Shown: in pieces, positions 10,789 through 11,441 of the stretch
Layout: every line of letters starts with the position of its first letter
How positions within the stretch are numbered: the first letter of the stretch is position 1
Assembly (NCBI GenBank): GCA_018831025.1
Contig: JAHJRB010000057.1
Coordinates: 1-11,441, forward strand
DNA: 11,441 bases
Direction: 5' to 3'
DNA from: Nanobdellota archaeon
GTDB lineage: Archaea; Nanobdellota; Nanobdellia; SCGC-AAA011-G17; ARS1403
Position numbers and translations under genes: made by a program
The notes under the pieces: model-generated
The model's database searches: none
What the model was told of the DNA's origin: nothing
What the model saw: the letters and a program-made list of their open reading frames with translations, nothing else

Positions 10789-11289
10789 ATGCATTACTAC
10801 TTTTCATTAATAATGAGAATTTTGACGCCCTTTATACTATCTTATGAATTAATACAAAGAATTACTTTATTTTTAACAACTAACCTTAGTTATCTTATTT
10901 TAAAGCTAATAAATCAAAATACTTTTTTAATTGATGATACTTTGATTTATAATGAAACATATATAAAATTTATTCCTGCCTGTGCAGCAGCTTCCGCATA
11001 TTTTTTATTATTATTGCTAGTTGTGTTAACAAAAGACATTAAACTAAAAAAAAGACTAAAAATATTCTTATTAGGTTCATTTATAATACTATTAGTAAAT
11101 TTATTTAGAATTACAATATTAACTCTAATTTTAGACAATTTCTCTTATAACTTATTTAAAACAATCCATATGTTTTTTTGGTCAATTATAGCTTCTATTC
11201 TAGTTGCTTTTATCTGGATTTACTTCACAAAAAAATATAGAATAAGATCCATCCCTGTATATTCAGATTTAAAGTATCTATTAAAGTAG
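10789..11289 (+). CDS. Exosortase/archaeosortase-like membrane transpeptidase
   Basis: This is 166 residues from the ATG at 10789. That start is chosen because it lies about 24 nt from the TATA box; the TTG at 10774 would fall before the expected transcript start. ATG at 10813 is the alternative. The protein has about four or five membrane helices. The catalytic set of the exosortase/archaeosortase superfamily is visible in order: C65 in IPACAAASAY, R107 in VNLFRITIL, and H127 in KTIHMFFW. These enzymes recognise C-terminal sorting signals of surface proteins, cut them and probably attach the protein to a lipid. At this length it is a minimal member, perhaps the type annotated as pacearchaeosortase in related genomes (from memory). 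The TAG stop lies 40 nt before the next gene. Confidence 0.8.
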   Translation: MHYYFSLIMRILTPFILSYELIQRITLFLTTNLSYLILKLINQNTFLIDDTLIYNETYIKFIPACAAASAYFLLLLLVVLTKDIKLKKRLKIFLLGSFIILLVNLFRITILTLILDNFSYNLFKTIHMFFWSIIASILVAFIWIYFTKKYRIRSIPVYSDLKYLLK

Positions 11290-11293
11290 ATAA

Positions 11294-11307
11294 AAGTATA
11301 TAAATAA
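11294..11307 (+). promoter_or_regulatory. TATA element of the gene starting at 11330
   Basis: AAGTATATAAATAA is centred about 28 nt before the ATG at 11330, again consistent with a leaderless transcript. Confidence 0.5.
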
Positions 11308-11329
11308 AAAATAATTTCATTAAATAACT

Positions 11330-11441
11330 ATGAAAATATCCCTAAATACAGAAATAGAAGAAATTGCAGAACTTAGACATGCAATAGCCATAATTGAAGA
11401 CGCAATAAAAAGAAGAGAAGCCCCTGAAGAGGAAGAAGAAA
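11330..11441 (+). CDS. Start of an acidic helical protein, cut by window end
   Basis: The reading frame opens with ATG at 11330 and stays open for 37 codons to the window edge. The visible part starts MKISLNTEIEEIAELRHAIA and continues through IIEDAIKRRE into an acidic run. It looks helical with heptad-like I/L spacing, then becomes glutamate-rich. No signal peptide is seen. A well-placed TATA element supports it as a real gene. Too little is visible to assign a family. Confidence 0.55.
   Translation, partial: MKISLNTEIEEIAELRHAIAIIEDAIKRREAPEEEEE

Overview
The window looks like chromosomal DNA of a small-genome archaeon of the DPANN group, most likely Pacearchaeota or Woesearchaeota. The evidence is a very AT-rich sequence, an archaeal general transcription factor (TFE), archaeal TATA/BRE promoters about 25-28 nt before many start codons (leaderless genes), tRNA genes with bulge-helix-bulge (BHB) introns, a candidate S-layer protein and an archaeosortase-like protein. 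The assignment is inference from gene content; no marker-gene tree was possible.

Left part (1-2640): a two-gene operon encodes a small two-helix membrane protein and a site-2-protease-like (M50) membrane metalloprotease. Its 3' end overlaps that of a convergent TFE-alpha gene, whose protein carries an unusual tail of basic pentapeptide repeats. A second two-gene operon encodes small charged, probably coiled-coil proteins of unknown function; its first gene has a textbook Shine-Dalgarno site.

Middle part (2645-7654, minus strand): alanyl-tRNA synthetase, a cysteine-rich membrane-anchored or secreted protein, and leucyl-tRNA synthetase. Each appears to have its own promoter. Both synthetases have bacterial-looking cores. 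The AlaRS lacks the C-terminal C-Ala domain. The LeuRS seems to combine a bacterial-type body with an archaeal-looking C-terminus.

tRNA island (7691-8032): two adjacent tRNA genes that need multi-intron splicing to make sense. The first looks like tRNA-Lys(UUU) with one intron, but BHB folding resolves it as tRNA-Arg(UCU) with two introns (after 30 and after 37). The second is tRNA-Cys(GCA) with three introns (after 30, 37 and 59). Five tiny introns (14-27 nt) in two neighbouring genes, with BHB folds that compete for the same nucleotides, are the most remarkable content of the window.

Right part (8079-11441): a probable cell-surface module. It holds a 666-residue secreted, C-terminally anchored multi-domain protein (candidate S-layer), a PAP2-type lipid phosphatase, and a divergent exosortase/archaeosortase-like membrane protein. 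The last two appear to share one palindromic TATA box. A new gene begins at 11330 and runs off the window. No CRISPR array, insertion sequence or integrase was seen.
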